64,000 nucleotides of DNA from Lampris incognitus (Eukaryota; Chordata; Actinopteri; Lampriformes; Lampridae), in assembly GCF_029633865.1 (NCBI RefSeq), contig NC_079212.1, positions 100,953,433-101,017,432 on the forward strand, in the 5' to 3' direction. Positions within the stretch are counted from its first letter, which is position 1; each line of letters starts with the position of its first letter. A program made the translations under genes and the position numbers. Shown one piece after another: positions 1 through 13,907 of the stretch. The notes beneath the pieces are model-generated. The model was not told where the DNA came from. It did not search any database and saw only the letters and a program-made list of their open reading frames with translations.

Positions 1-433
1 GACCTAGTAGAGCCAAGTAGAAATGCACAGTATGGTAAAGGATTAGACTCGTGCTAGGTGATATTGAAAATATTCTGCAAAAATAGTCTTTAAGTATCAA
101 ACTGATTTTCATCACATTGAATGGTTTGGTAAAGTATAATATCAAACCAAAACTAATTTTCAAATGATACTCCCTCAAATAAAAATTGAAAATTTTTGGT
201 AATAGATTTTAATTTTCTATCATTTTAGACAATACAATTGCATATGACTATCTGGATTTCATCAATACATTAGCATTGAAAGACGCTAAATGATAATATT
301 GAATTTTTGCCCAGGTCTAATTTAGACTTGGGCAAAAATTATTTCCAAGTTAAATGGGGTACTGTCAAGTTTTTAGCTGAAGTCCCCATTTTAGTTGAAG
401 GTCCCCAGTGTTGTCACGATACCAACATTTTAC
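1..433. other. AT-rich intronic sequence, no gene seen
   Basis: No coding exon or complete element was recognised. The first 25 bases resemble 663-690 (both read ...tagag(c/t)caagtagaaatg), so this stretch is probably part of an old repeat that also contains the palindrome at 434-563. Confidence 0.5.
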
Positions 434-563
434 CCAAAGGAGTTGAATCAAGTGCAACTGGACTTGGTATATATCCGTGGAGACGTTTCGCCTCTCATCC
501 AAGAGGCGAAACGTCTCCACGGATATATACCAAGTCCAGTTGCACTTGATTCAACTCCTTTGG
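434..563. repeat. Perfect palindrome, 62-bp arms, 6-base loop
   Basis: Bases 434-495 are the exact reverse complement of 502-563 with loop catcca. The centre reads GCCTCT-loop-AGAGGC followed by GAAACGTCTCC. This matches the stem II, GAAA and stem III half of hammerhead motifs known from Penelope-like retroelements. It is probably a head-to-head junction of two Penelope-type 3' ends; that origin is inference. Confidence 0.9.
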
Positions 564-1251
564 ATAACCATGACCTGGATGAATGAGAACATTCACAGAC
601 ATACCAACATTTTGACTTTGATACTAATACCAAGTTTAGTATCACGATACTTGATACCGAAACAATACATAGGACCGAGTAGAGTCAAGTAGAAATGATA
701 CTTGATACCTAATAGCTCAGAAACAAAATATCCACAAGGGTTTATCAAATTTTTTAATTCAGTTTGTTAACAACTTAGTAACACTGTGAGATTGCTGGAA
801 AAGTCCCAAACAAGCTTGTTTTTCGCTAGATCTACAAGTCAGAAAAACACTGATTTAGTGTCAAAATGTTCAGAACACTTTCAACTTGTAAGGGAATGTC
901 CAATGTTTACCTCAATTTCATTGGTAAAGAAAATAATAGCCACATAAAACCTCTGTCTATGCCTGCTCTAGTCTCCTAAGGTGGAAGGGCAGTAAACTCG
1001 CCAGTGCCACGCCTTGTGAAGCTGACGTGACAAATGACAGAAAGTGAGAAGGACCTGGTTAGTCTCCTTTTAAACTGTTTCTGGTGTAAATTAGAACAAC
1101 ACCATATTACGGTGAGGCAGTAATATGGGTGTAAGTATCATGGGTGTAAAGCACGAAACCGTCCAGACCCACGGTGGTGTTACACCGAAATCTGTGATCC
1201 TTCAGACTATTTGACCATACTTTTAAAACACGCAATTTCAGACATCATACA
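564..1251. other. Non-coding intronic sequence
   Basis: The first 50 bases continue the repeat flanking the palindrome (...tggataaccatgacctgg...). The rest, including degenerate gatac-type short repeats near 615-715, contains no exon or named element that I can support. Confidence 0.4.
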
Positions 1252-1922
1252 TGTAGTATATGGGTTTAAACATATACACGGAGTAATACGGTGGTGAGCC
1301 TATACTATAGGTAATACGACGAGAGGCCAGTAGGCGCGCTCTCAGGTGGATGTACGTATGTAGAACTGAAGACAGTTAGGACACGCATGCACGAGTGGTG
1401 TTCTTTGTTCCTGAATAAAGTTCATAAAAAAGGAAAAAAATGTAATGGATGTATAGTATGAACAATGAATGTATGAAGAATGTAACACTGTACTGATGTC
1501 AAGAATAGATATGGTAAACATTCAAACCCAGACCTTTAAAAAGTTCATAGTGGTCTTGTGGACAGTGTTACATCTCCACTTTAAGTTAAAGACAAAGACG
1601 AACAAAGGCATTTATGTTTCTTAATGCAGTAAGTTCAAACTGATAGACAGTGAAACAAACAAGTCTATAATGTGATTGTGTTTTTGTTTTTTTGTGGAAA
1701 AAGGGGGATGTAGTATATGGGTTTGAACACATACACGGAGTAATACGGCAGTGAGCCTATACTATAGGTAATACGACGAGAGGCCAGTAGGCGCGCTCTC
1801 AGGCGGATGTACGTATGTAGAACTGAAGACAGTTAGGACACGCATGCACGGGTGGTGTTTGTTCCTGAATAAAGTTCTTAAAAAAGGATTACCCGCCAGT
1901 CTCCTTATCGGTATAAACGACA
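1252..1922 (+). mobile_element. Deleted LTR-type element with two LTR-like repeats
   Basis: Two direct repeats, 1252 to about 1432 and 1709-1922, share TGTAGTATATGGGTTT..., a cctgaataaagttc polyadenylation signal and an acgcatgcacg stretch. The second is preceded by a purine tract (aaaaaggggga) like a polypurine tract and ends in CA. The internal 280 bp has no coding capacity. It is best read as a TRIM-like or internally deleted LTR retrotransposon whose first LTR has lost its 3' end. No target-site duplication was seen. Confidence 0.6.
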
Positions 1923-2154
1923 ATAATACGGAAGTCAGATCGATGCAGTTAAATTTAGGCATAAAATTAGTAATGGCTAAGATTATGCGTCCTGTTGGAC
2001 AGTTAATTTTTGATGTGGGTTTTGTGTTAAGATTATTTAGATTAGCATCTGGGGGAGATGGCCGAAATAGCTCATTTTAAGGGCAGGGTCACATCATCTG
2101 ACGGGTCACAGATGTTGGTACAACACCGGCAGTCATTGCACTAACAACTCCGGG

Positions 2155-2310
2155 GAGAGTGTGTCTTTTCGGAACAACGGACCTTCGAAGCAATCGCCGT
2201 TTGTTTTTGGGATAACGGGCTGTCGGACAAATTGCCTTTCGGTCCATTGGGACATTTTTCGGACTATTGCGATTTCGGAATAATGGGCCGTCGGAACAAT
2301 GGCATGGCAG
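2155..2310. repeat. Degenerate tandem array of TCGGAAYAATGGG-like units
   Basis: Variants of a motif such as tttcggaacaacgg, gtcggacaaattg, tttcggtccattggg, tttcggactattg and tttcggaataatggg follow one another at irregular spacing of roughly 14-30 bases. The array looks like an old minisatellite or repeat-borne array; it encodes nothing recognisable. Confidence 0.5.
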
Positions 2311-3539
2311 CACATGTAGCTAGTAGCCCTATGCTAGTTAGCTATTTAACCGTTTTAAAAAGCACCAAAATTAGACCCCCAAATAACTAGCTTAATACAT
2401 TTGTCGTTTTGGAACTCACATTTTCTAATATGCTTGCCATGCTATTTACGATACAGGGTAGGCCTGACATTGATACGCTACGTAATACGTATCTCATATA
2501 ATTTAGCAGCTCATCGCCATCTTACCAGCTGGCTAGCCAGCTAGCTTATTCGCTAACCTGTCGTGTTTCGTACTCCTTGGAGAGAGGTCTTGGTGTCTGT
2601 CACTGGGGTGCCTGGCGAGGTTTGAAGTGTTTCCTCCTTTGCACGACACTGTTTTATAACCTTTTGCATACAGGCTTCGTCATGTCAGTGGGTTAACCAT
2701 CAGCGCCAGCTCTGTAGGCAAAGTAGTCCCACAGTGGACTTCGGCAGCCGGTTGGGCGTGGCGGCATTATATTTAACTCTGGAGATGGCACACTGTTGTT
2801 TTCAGTTGTGGACATGTTGAGGCAGAGGCGTTGATTCTCTCTCAGTCGAGGCCGAGGCTCACGCTGTATCAACGGTGATTACTGCAAAGGCGCATGTCCC
2901 CTGACCGTAGAACCGTACACGCGCCTGACTTGGTTACCTTGCTAATACTGCCACCTAGTGGAGGTTCAGACAAATTATACATGTCACCCTCTCGTTCACT
3001 TTCGCTGGGGACACATTTGACCTACAAGTACCGAACGTTGGGAAATTCTCATACCGAACCGTTTTTTAACAAAAAATGTCTAAAAGGTACCTACATTTCG
3101 GTATACCGTGCAACACTAGTCTCCAGGGAGAAAATGTTATTGTATTTTTAATTCGATACAATTTTAAAACATAAACCCTTCTTTATAACTGAGCATTGCC
3201 TTGCCAGATTGTATGTGCCAGTTTTATCCCTGTGTATTTTATTAAAGACCCATTCCAGTGAAATATTCACCAGGAAAACCATTGCGAATGTGTTTTCACC
3301 TATGTTTCAACAGACAAATAGATTAATATACCAACAATTTTACCACATCTAGCCACACTCTCAAATTGTGGATGTGTATTTTCTCACAACGGACCTATGA
3401 TTCACAAGTTGACAGCAAGTCTAACACTAGGGGGCTATTACTGTGAAATATAAAAGAACCTGGGGTGGGGTTCTACTGGGACAACCTGATGCCCGTTTCA
3501 TTAATAAACAGCATAGGCTGAGCTTTGTTGGAATCCTTT
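2311..3539. other. Non-coding intronic sequence
   Basis: No exon was recognised. Near 3098-3118 the sequence cggtataccgtgcaacacta looks like a hAT-type terminus, but I found no partner end. Short open frames here have no family resemblance. Confidence 0.4.
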
Positions 3540-4537
3540 TAGGTTTGGGCATTGAGAACCTGTTCCAAGTTCAAACCGGTTCAAAAATTCTTATTGGTTC
3601 CTTAACAAATTTCACTCGTGCTAGTTTCAGTTTCAGTACCAGGACCTGGCTATCCATCTGTGTGGCTGTGCAGACAGATAGCCAGTTACAAGTTGAATCC
3701 ATGCATGTCTTCCTGTCTCCTAAGCTCCACATTGGTGCTCTCTCTGGAGTAGATGATGCTGCGGAAGGCGATACTTTTTGTTTTTGTTTTGTTGGGAGAT
3801 CATTATGACTAGCGAGCACATGAGTCTGGGTAAAGCTGTGCACCATCATGGACCGCAACGACACACACTCAAACGCGTGGCTTCATTTTGTTTGAAAAAT
3901 CAGCGCAGTGCAACACCTGTACCAAACTTATTTCGTGCAAGTGAGGATGCACTACCAACATGATAAAACACCTTCACCAGCATGGTATTAAAAAAAAACA
4001 AAAAAAAAACGAATGTACCATGTTTGATGTGTTGTGCCGGTCTCCCCCTGCCTCACATGCCCTTCTCCTCCTCAGTCTACCCTCAGCCAACAGCCAGCAC
4101 CTTATCGCAATCGGGAAAGGGAAAATTAAATGTTTTTATTTTTAACAGCGAGACAGCAAACTAGCTATACTTGGATCAAATTTTTAAAAACTGTCAAGTT
4201 TATGCAAATACAGACGTTACTACTTCGCTCTCGACAACGCCGCTGCAGCTCCCTAAACTGTAAATTACAGTACAGTGAATTAAAAAATGAACAAATTATG
4301 ATTGAATAATATTTAATAACATCAACCAAATTAAACTGAAATTAATTACAGGTTCCATAAACTATGAAGTTAATGATGAATATGATTAGTGTAAAGGTTT
4401 TTAAAAATTATTTTTTTCCTATGAAATAAGCATGTGAACTGTTTTGACCCCGCCCCTCAAAGAATGAGAATCGTAACCGGACTCGATAATCAGAATCGGA
4501 AACAGAATTGTTAAAATCCAAATGATGCCAACCCTAA
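3540..4537 (+). mobile_element. Degenerate hAT-type element with a BED-finger exon
   Basis: The ends resemble each other as inverted repeats: left taggtttgggcattg, right (reverse complement) ttagggttggcatca. Inside, at 3848-3950, is a BED zinc-finger remnant. It begins with Met and a SNAWLHF motif; after a one-base frame change follow the QCNTC cysteine pair and KLISCK. The rest of the transposase is gone. No clear 8-bp duplication was seen, so exact borders are approximate. Confidence 0.5.
3848..3952 (+). pseudogene. BED zinc-finger remnant (hAT transposase N-terminus)
   Basis: The frame reads MDRNDTHSNAWLHFV then stops; one base shift later QCNTCTKLISCK is readable. Trp-x-x-Phe followed by Cys-x2-Cys is the front half of a BED finger. 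The histidine half is not visible. The remnant is frameshifted and non-functional. Confidence 0.5.
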
Positions 4538-7869
<3,332 letters not shown>

Positions 7870-8466
7870 CAGTGGTACTCACTAATTTTCTTAGGAGAGC
7901 CACTTATGAATAAGACCATTCCTCAAAGAGCCACAGAGATTGCAGATGTAACTCGGGTGTTTTTTTTTTCATCATCAATCTCAAGATATTTACCATCTTT
8001 GTGTATGTTTAAAAAAAAATATAGTACCATGCTTTCCATGCTTTCCATCCTTACATCTCTTTTTATTCTCAATTAATAATTACATTGCATTATTAAAATA
8101 TATAATACTTGTTTGTGAGTTTGTAAGGCTGGGAGTGGAACCCATCTTATGTATGCATGTACATATGCAATTATACATAAGCATTATCAACATGAAAAAA
8201 ATGTTTCGCAAATACGAAGCTACACACATAGGCTATACGTCTACCCATGATCCCACGCTGCTACGTAGCCTACGTTCTTTAACGTATCTTCAGTATGCTG
8301 CCATCTGCTGGATAATTTCTTTCAATGTGCTGAAACAGGACACAAACGGGACCTATAGAAGTAAGTTATAGCTATGTTCTTATTGTTATCAGTGGATCTA
8401 TATGAGGCGCAAAACAAATTCTCACGAGCTGCGTGCGGCTCACAAGCCGCGTAAAGAGTAACACTG
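7870..8466. mobile_element. Non-autonomous hAT-type MITE
   Basis: The termini CAGTGGTACTC and, reversed, CAGTGTTACTC are hAT-like. They are flanked by CTCTATCG (7862-7869) and CTCTATCT (8467-8474), an 8-bp target duplication with one mismatch. The 597-bp body has no transposase. It lies in the ywhab intron between exons a and b. Confidence 0.75.
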
Positions 8467-8777
8467 CTCTATCTGTTAAAGGGACGAGATAAATTAATGA
8501 GATAAGTTATTGACAAAAGAATTAATAGGCTTCATAACAGCTGTAATTACAAGATTCAAAAAAAAGGACTGGTTGTTAAAATCCCTAGTGTTTGCACTGC
8601 AACAGATTCAGTGGAGATCAAACTGGAGATGTCTGCCAAGGTGGCATTGCCACCACCAGGACACATCATCAGTTGTGTACCTCAGCATCACAGGGTGTTT
8701 CGGCCTTTTATCACAAGACACCCTCCGCTGAGGCAGGCCCACCACAGGTTGATCGGTCCTGGGTGTGTGACCTGTGG

Positions 8778-11700
8778 TTAGCTGTTCACCCTGGCAGCCC
8801 AGACGGCGTCTCTCCTTTTGAGCCAGATCCAGTGGCTAGTCCTCTCAGCAGTGTTGGCTAGCTCTTTGATCACTCTCCTGTGGGCCTGCCCCCTGACTCC
8901 TAGTTCCCTCGGGAGTTTTGCTGTGGAGCTGGCAACAAAGCCCCTACAACCCACCTCCACAGGGCGCACCTTCACCTTCCAGCCTCTGTCCTCTGCTTCG
9001 GCTGCTAGGTTGGCGTACCGCAGCTTCTTACGCTCGTACGCTTCATCGACTGCATCCTCCCAGGGGACTGTGAGCTCAATGATGTAAGCGAGCTGGTTAG
9101 CGTTGGACCAGAGGACGAGGTCTGGTCGCAAGGTGGTTGTTGCGATCTCTGTCGGGAAGATGAGCTTCTGGCCTAAGTCCACTCGCATTTCCCAATCCCT
9201 GGCTGAGTTTAGTGAGCCTAAGTTGGGAAGTGAAGGGTTGGCCTTCAGTTTATCCCCCTCTCGAATGAAAGCTGGGAAACGCCGGGGCCCTTCCTGGTTG
9301 TTGAAGGGTTGGGCATTGATGGAAACCCTCTTGCAATCGAGTTCAGCTGCCAAGCACCTGAGCACCTGATTGTGTCGCCAGGTGTATCTGCCTTGGGTAA
9401 GGCTGGTCTTGCAGCCAACCAAGATATGCTTGAGGGTTGCTGGGGCTGTACACAGGGAGCAAGATGGATTCTCTCCAAACCAGAGATTTAGATTTATGGG
9501 AGAGGGCAGGACATCATATGTGGCCTTGATGATGAAACTCAGCCTGTTTGATTCCATGCTCCAGAGCTCACTCCATGTGAGTTTCCTCTTTTCAACACCC
9601 TCCCACCTCATCCAGCGACCCTGTTTGGCTTGTGCTACGGCTTTAGCACATCTGGCTGCTTCTTCCTGTCGGCGGACCTCCTCAACCACCATAGTTCGCC
9701 GTTCGGTAGTAGTCGCCTTTTGCCAGGTAGGTGTTTTTATTCCCAGGCCAGGGCCGCCTCTGCCTTGTTGAACATGGCCTACTATGTCTCGGTGGCGGAG
9801 GGCAGATTTCGCCTCCATTACAGCTGCAGCCGGGGTCCATTTCTTCCCTGTTGCTAGGGTTGGAGCAACGCCTCTCACTATTGGGTCTCGGGATTCTGTG
9901 AGGGACATGTCCAGCCTCACTTTGGCACATTTGAATTCCTCAACCAGGCTGGAAATTGGCAGTGCGAGGGCTCCATTGCCGTAGAGTCCAACACTGCTGA
10001 GGCACCTTGGCAGTCCAAGCCACTTCCTCACCTGCGAGTTCACTAGCCTCTCCAAGCGATTGGCATGAGATAGTGAGACTTCGTACATAGTTATTGGCCA
10101 CATGAGTCGGGGTAGCAGCCCAAACTGAAAGCACCAAAGCTTCAACTTCCCGGGCAGTGCAGTGTTGTTGATTTGCCTGAGGCCACTGATTGTATCCTGG
10201 CGAAGTTGCTCCAGTTGCTGGGTGTCTTTGAGGTCTGCATTGTACCACCGTCCGAGGCTCTTGATGGGCTTCTCCCGGACCGTGGGGATTGGTTGATCAC
10301 TAATGCAGAACCGTTCATCTACTAGTTGGCCTTTGACAATGGAGATGCTGCGAGATTTGCTTGGTTTAAACTCCATTCGTGCCCACTTGATGTTCTCCTG
10401 GAGTTTCTGCAGCAGGCGCCTGGTGCATGGTTTTGTTGTTGCTATGGTGGTCAAGTCATCCATGTACGCCCGGATTGGTGGAAGACGCAGGCCATTCCTG
10501 GACCTTTCGCCTCCCACCACCCATCGCGATGCACGGATGACGAGCTCCATTGCCATGATGAATGCCAGGGGGGAAATAGTGCAGCCCGCCATAATGCCTA
10601 TTTCCAGATGTTGCCAAGTGGTGGTGGTGTTCTGTGTTGTGACACAGAACTGGAGATCCTGAAAATAGGTCTTGACCAACTCCGTGATATTTTTGGGGAC
10701 ATGGAAAAAATCAAACGCCGTCCACAGGATCTTGTGAGGAACTGATCCAAAAGCGTTGGCAAGGTCTAAGAAAACCACGTGCAGGTCTCTCCGTTCTTTC
10801 TTGGCAGCTTGTATCTGGTGCCAGATGATATTAGCATGCTCCAGACATCCTGAGAAGCCATGGATCCCGGCTTTCTGCACTGATGTATCAACAAAGTTGT
10901 TTCTTTGCAGGAATGTGGAGAGCCTTTGGGCAATCACACTAAAAAATATCTTTCCCTCTACATTAAGAAGGCTGATCTGGCGAAACTGGCTGATGCAGGA
11001 AGAGTTCTTTTCCTTGGGGATCAGAATGCCTCCTGCTCTTCGCCATGCCCTGGGTATGACTCTTTTCTGCCATGCCACTTTCATCAGCTTCCAGAGGTAT
11101 TTCAGGATTCCAGGAGTGTTCTTATAGAGTCTATACTGGATACCATTGGGCCCAGGAGCTGACATCGATCTTGCCTGCTTTACCGTCCTCTCCACCTCGC
11201 TCCATGTGGGGGGTCTTGTGTCCATATGGTGGTCAGGTGGGTGAATTGGTGGCATGTCATCCGGGATGGTGACTGGCTCATGTCTCCGGACATCAGAGTA
11301 GGTCTTCTTTAGGTGCTCTTCCAGATCTCGTATGGGGACTCCAAGGCTCCCATTTTTCTTGCTGTCAAAAAGGCTCTTGACAAAGCTGTAAGGGTTGCTG
11401 TAGAAACGGGTCCTAGCCCGCTCTTTCCTCTTATGCTGTCGTCTGAGGTGTTCTGCTCTTTGCAGCTTTGTCAAATGCTGCTTTATTTCAGCCTGCAGTG
11501 CGTCAAGCCCAACCCTCTCTCCCTCTGTGGCCTTCCTCCACTGCTTCCTCAGTTGTCTTCTCTCCTTCACCAACCTGTCAATTTCCCGCTGTCTCCTGGA
11601 TTTGGGCTGAGTTGAAGGGTCTTTCTGCCTACTGGGTATCTTCTCCTTCACCCCAAATCTCTCTACGCCATAGCTGTAAATGATGGCTCCCATGTTCTCC

Positions 11701-11822
11701 AGTTTTCTTTCAACTGTTCCCTTTTGACCTTCTAGTAAGAGGACAAGGTCAGAGTTGATGGTCTCCCACTCAATCTTCTGGCTGGACTTGGGCCACAGGA
11801 TTTGAGGTTTTCTTCCTTCCAT
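8778..11822 (-). CDS. LINE polyprotein: reverse transcriptase plus restriction-like endonuclease
   Basis: The enzyme nicks its target and copies its RNA there (target-primed reverse transcription). The open frame runs from 11873 (1031 codons), but its first codon is GTG; the first ATG is codon 18 at 11822, which I chose as the start. Numbering from the frame start: RT core about 240-480, with APGPNG near 239 and YMDD at 470-473; a Cys-Cys-His-Cys knuckle at C805, C808, H816, C821; then the endonuclease motif RPDLVLW (PD at 917-918) and IELTVPWE (E933). No internal stop is present. N-terminal zinc fingers or a Myb domain of R2 proteins are not visible, so the copy may be 5'-truncated, or belong to a HERO-like lineage with a short N-terminus. 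Confidence 0.85.
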   Translation of the reverse strand: MEGRKPQILWPKSSQKIEWETINSDLVLLLEGQKGTVERKLENMGAIIYSYGVERFGVKEKIPSRQKDPSTQPKSRRQREIDRLVKERRQLRKQWRKATEGERVGLDALQAEIKQHLTKLQRAEHLRRQHKRKERARTRFYSNPYSFVKSLFDSKKNGSLGVPIRDLEEHLKKTYSDVRRHEPVTIPDDMPPIHPPDHHMDTRPPTWSEVERTVKQARSMSAPGPNGIQYRLYKNTPGILKYLWKLMKVAWQKRVIPRAWRRAGGILIPKEKNSSCISQFRQISLLNVEGKIFFSVIAQRLSTFLQRNNFVDTSVQKAGIHGFSGCLEHANIIWHQIQAAKKERRDLHVVFLDLANAFGSVPHKILWTAFDFFHVPKNITELVKTYFQDLQFCVTTQNTTTTWQHLEIGIMAGCTISPLAFIMAMELVIRASRWVVGGERSRNGLRLPPIRAYMDDLTTIATTKPCTRRLLQKLQENIKWARMEFKPSKSRSISIVKGQLVDERFCISDQPIPTVREKPIKSLGRWYNADLKDTQQLEQLRQDTISGLRQINNTALPGKLKLWCFQFGLLPRLMWPITMYEVSLSHANRLERLVNSQVRKWLGLPRCLSSVGLYGNGALALPISSLVEEFKCAKVRLDMSLTESRDPIVRGVAPTLATGKKWTPAAAVMEAKSALRHRDIVGHVQQGRGGPGLGIKTPTWQKATTTERRTMVVEEVRRQEEAARCAKAVAQAKQGRWMRWEGVEKRKLTWSELWSMESNRLSFIIKATYDVLPSPINLNLWFGENPSCSLCTAPATLKHILVGCKTSLTQGRYTWRHNQVLRCLAAELDCKRVSINAQPFNNQEGPRRFPAFIREGDKLKANPSLPNLGSLNSARDWEMRVDLGQKLIFPTEIATTTLRPDLVLWSNANQLAYIIELTVPWEDAVDEAYERKKLRYANLAAEAEDRGWKVKVRPVEVGCRGFVASSTAKLPRELGVRGQAHRRVIKELANTAERTSHWIWLKRRDAVWAARVNS

Positions 11823-11858
11823 CTTCCTCTCTGCTGCTGGCTGTGGCTGGCCGGGCTC

Positions 11859-11887
11859 CAGACCGGAGTCCACTGGACTCCGGTCTG
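11859..11887. repeat. Perfect inverted repeat at the LINE 5' boundary
   Basis: Arms cagaccggagtcca and tggactccggtctg (14 bp each) flank a single base. It overlaps the upstream end of the LINE open frame. Confidence 0.85.
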
Positions 11888-12819
11888 TAAATTATAACTT
11901 GTTGAACTTGGTTGGTTAAAATGGTGTGAACATGTTAATGCACTATTTTCAGTGCTTGAAAACAGCTGTGCGTGATAGCGCAAAAGAAGCTCCTACTGTG
12001 TTGTAGCTGAGAAGACAGTTGATTTAGTCACTTGACATTTTTACATGGAAGATTTACTGAGCATCCATGCTCTCTCCCAGCACTACTGTAAAATTGCTCG
12101 GAAGTTTAACACATTTCCTCTGGAAACTGCCCAGTACAGCCAAAGCTTTTTACGGTTGGATACATGACAACACCATTTATGTGCACTACAATAAAGATAC
12201 AAGCAACATTTTAACATTGCTTGCATCTATAAGGCCCCCAGAGGTTATTTAAAGCGTGTAACATTAAAGGGCCTATGTGAAATTGCTTGGAACTGATTTC
12301 GATTGTTATTATATGCAATGTTGTATATAATAACTTACAATCAGAGTAATGGAAATGCAGCAGATTACCCAGTATGAAGGAAGGATTGCGATGCTCATAA
12401 ACAAGTTTGAATTACTTTATGCACAAAGTACATGTACTGTGCCGAGCTCGATGGAATTGCACCCAAAGTTTGACAGAAGAGCTGTGACATAATACCACGC
12501 AGCCAATAAAAATGAGCAGGAGACATCAAGAAAAAGGAAAAATATGGATGAGGCTCTGATTTTGGTGCTCTCCAAATTTCTCAAGCTCTTGAACTTAATG
12601 AAAAAATATTGAAATTATTCTAAGACACTGGGAGGAAAGCAATTACCTGGAACCATTTTCAATCAAGTGGGTATACTAGATGCAGATTAGTCAACTATAA
12701 CAAATGAAAATTAAATGTATTTAGTTTAATTTTCCTCGAAACGGCACCACAGAGATCTGGTATTAAACGTGCAACAGAAGTGCTGCATACCGGCAATAGA
12801 AACCAATGCTAAGATCTTT

Positions 12820-12866
<47 letters not shown>

Positions 12867-13540
12867 ATCAGCAGCAAACTTACAGCCCACTCCTATTTCA
12901 ATAGCCTGGAAGATGAAGAGTACTTGCATTGGCTTAAACACATTCCTGTTACATCAAATCCCATTCTTCTCAAGAATCCCATTTGGGGAGTCTATTTTGC
13001 ATTTGTGAGATAAGAGCGCATTGCAGGTCACGTCCTAGTCCAGAAAAATGGCAAGAAGCGTTGTTACGAGAAGCAAACATATTTTGCCAACAAGTCACTT
13101 TGTTACCCCCAATAATGGCCCCCTATAGACCATACTTAGCAATAGTTAGCGTACAAGTTGATGTGCTGTTGGGCCGGATTAAAAAAAGAGCCCTTGTACT
13201 GGATTATCTGTTTATATTTCTAAGAGTATAGTCTCTAGGTCTGGATGCCATCTATGTCTTTATAGCTGTTGCGTAGTTTTAGAGACTTCGGTTTCAGTTT
13301 GACATAAAGTAACCCACCTGGCTCAAATGAAGGCTGCACTGTGTACATTTATTTTTAATGATAGCACCTATCCAAGTGGATGTGGGTCTAGGCAAAATGA
13401 ATTCCACTGTCATTTATAGCTCCCCCCCCCTCGAAGTGGTTGTTGCTTGGGGTTTATTTCCACACTACTGAAAGACTAGAGGGAATGTGAGTTTTAGTGT
13501 GTCGTTGTGTAAAAAAAAACTGTCCACCTGTGTGTTTCAG
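11888..13540. other. ywhab intron, mostly unrecognised
   Basis: Apart from the CT microsatellite (12824-12863) and a poly-C run near 13424-13433, nothing was recognised. Short open frames have no family resemblance. Confidence 0.4.
12824..12863 (+). repeat. (CT)n microsatellite
   Basis: Twenty uninterrupted CT units follow a short T run in the intron between exons a and b. Confidence 0.95.
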
Positions 13541-13664
13541 GGTCTACTCGACAACCATCTTATTTCCAACGCATCTCAGGCAGAGAGCAAGGTGTTCTAC
13601 CTCAAAATGAAAGGCGACTACTACAGATACCTGTCAGAGGTGGCCTCCGGGGATTCAAAGAAGG
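13541..13664 (+). CDS. ywhab: ywhab coding exon b ([12 protein letters not shown]... to SGDSKK)
   Basis: Acceptor tgtgtttcag, donor gtgagt. The exon has 41 codons plus one base. It contains [20 protein letters not shown], with the Arg-Tyr pair of the phosphate pocket. The split codon joins to TC of the next exon to give Val. Confidence 0.95.
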
Positions 13665-13907
13665 GTGAGTAGCAGAATTCAATTCACCTAGAGATGGGAG
13701 TCCTTTTTATTGTGTTACTCACAAGAGCGAATGGATGTTATTGTTTGATCATTCAGGGGGCAGTGAGTAGCCATTTGTTTTTTGATAATGAAACAAATAT
13801 TTTTCCATTCGAGAGCACACAAACATACACACACAATGTTAAAACACATTAACACACCTTTTAATCGGTCAATTCTGGCATTGTTCCGTGTTTCCATCTA
13901 AATGGTT

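Larger units (their letters stand above)
8590..11887 (-). mobile_element. R2-superfamily non-LTR retrotransposon
   Basis: A minus-strand LINE with one long open frame (8778-11873) and a 3' non-coding tail to about 8590. The restriction-like endonuclease at the C-terminus, rather than an APE endonuclease, places it in the R2/HERO/NeSL-type group. The 5' end coincides with a 29-bp perfect inverted repeat at 11859-11887. No target duplication was identified. It sits antisense in the ywhab intron. Confidence 0.85.

Noticed and set aside
3098..3118. hAT-like terminus cggtataccgtgcaacacta
   Set aside because: No matching inverted end or 8-bp duplication was found, so an element cannot be delimited.
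10303..10745. Plus-strand frames of 119-139 codons across the LINE
   Set aside because: They are antisense shadows of the reverse transcriptase frame.
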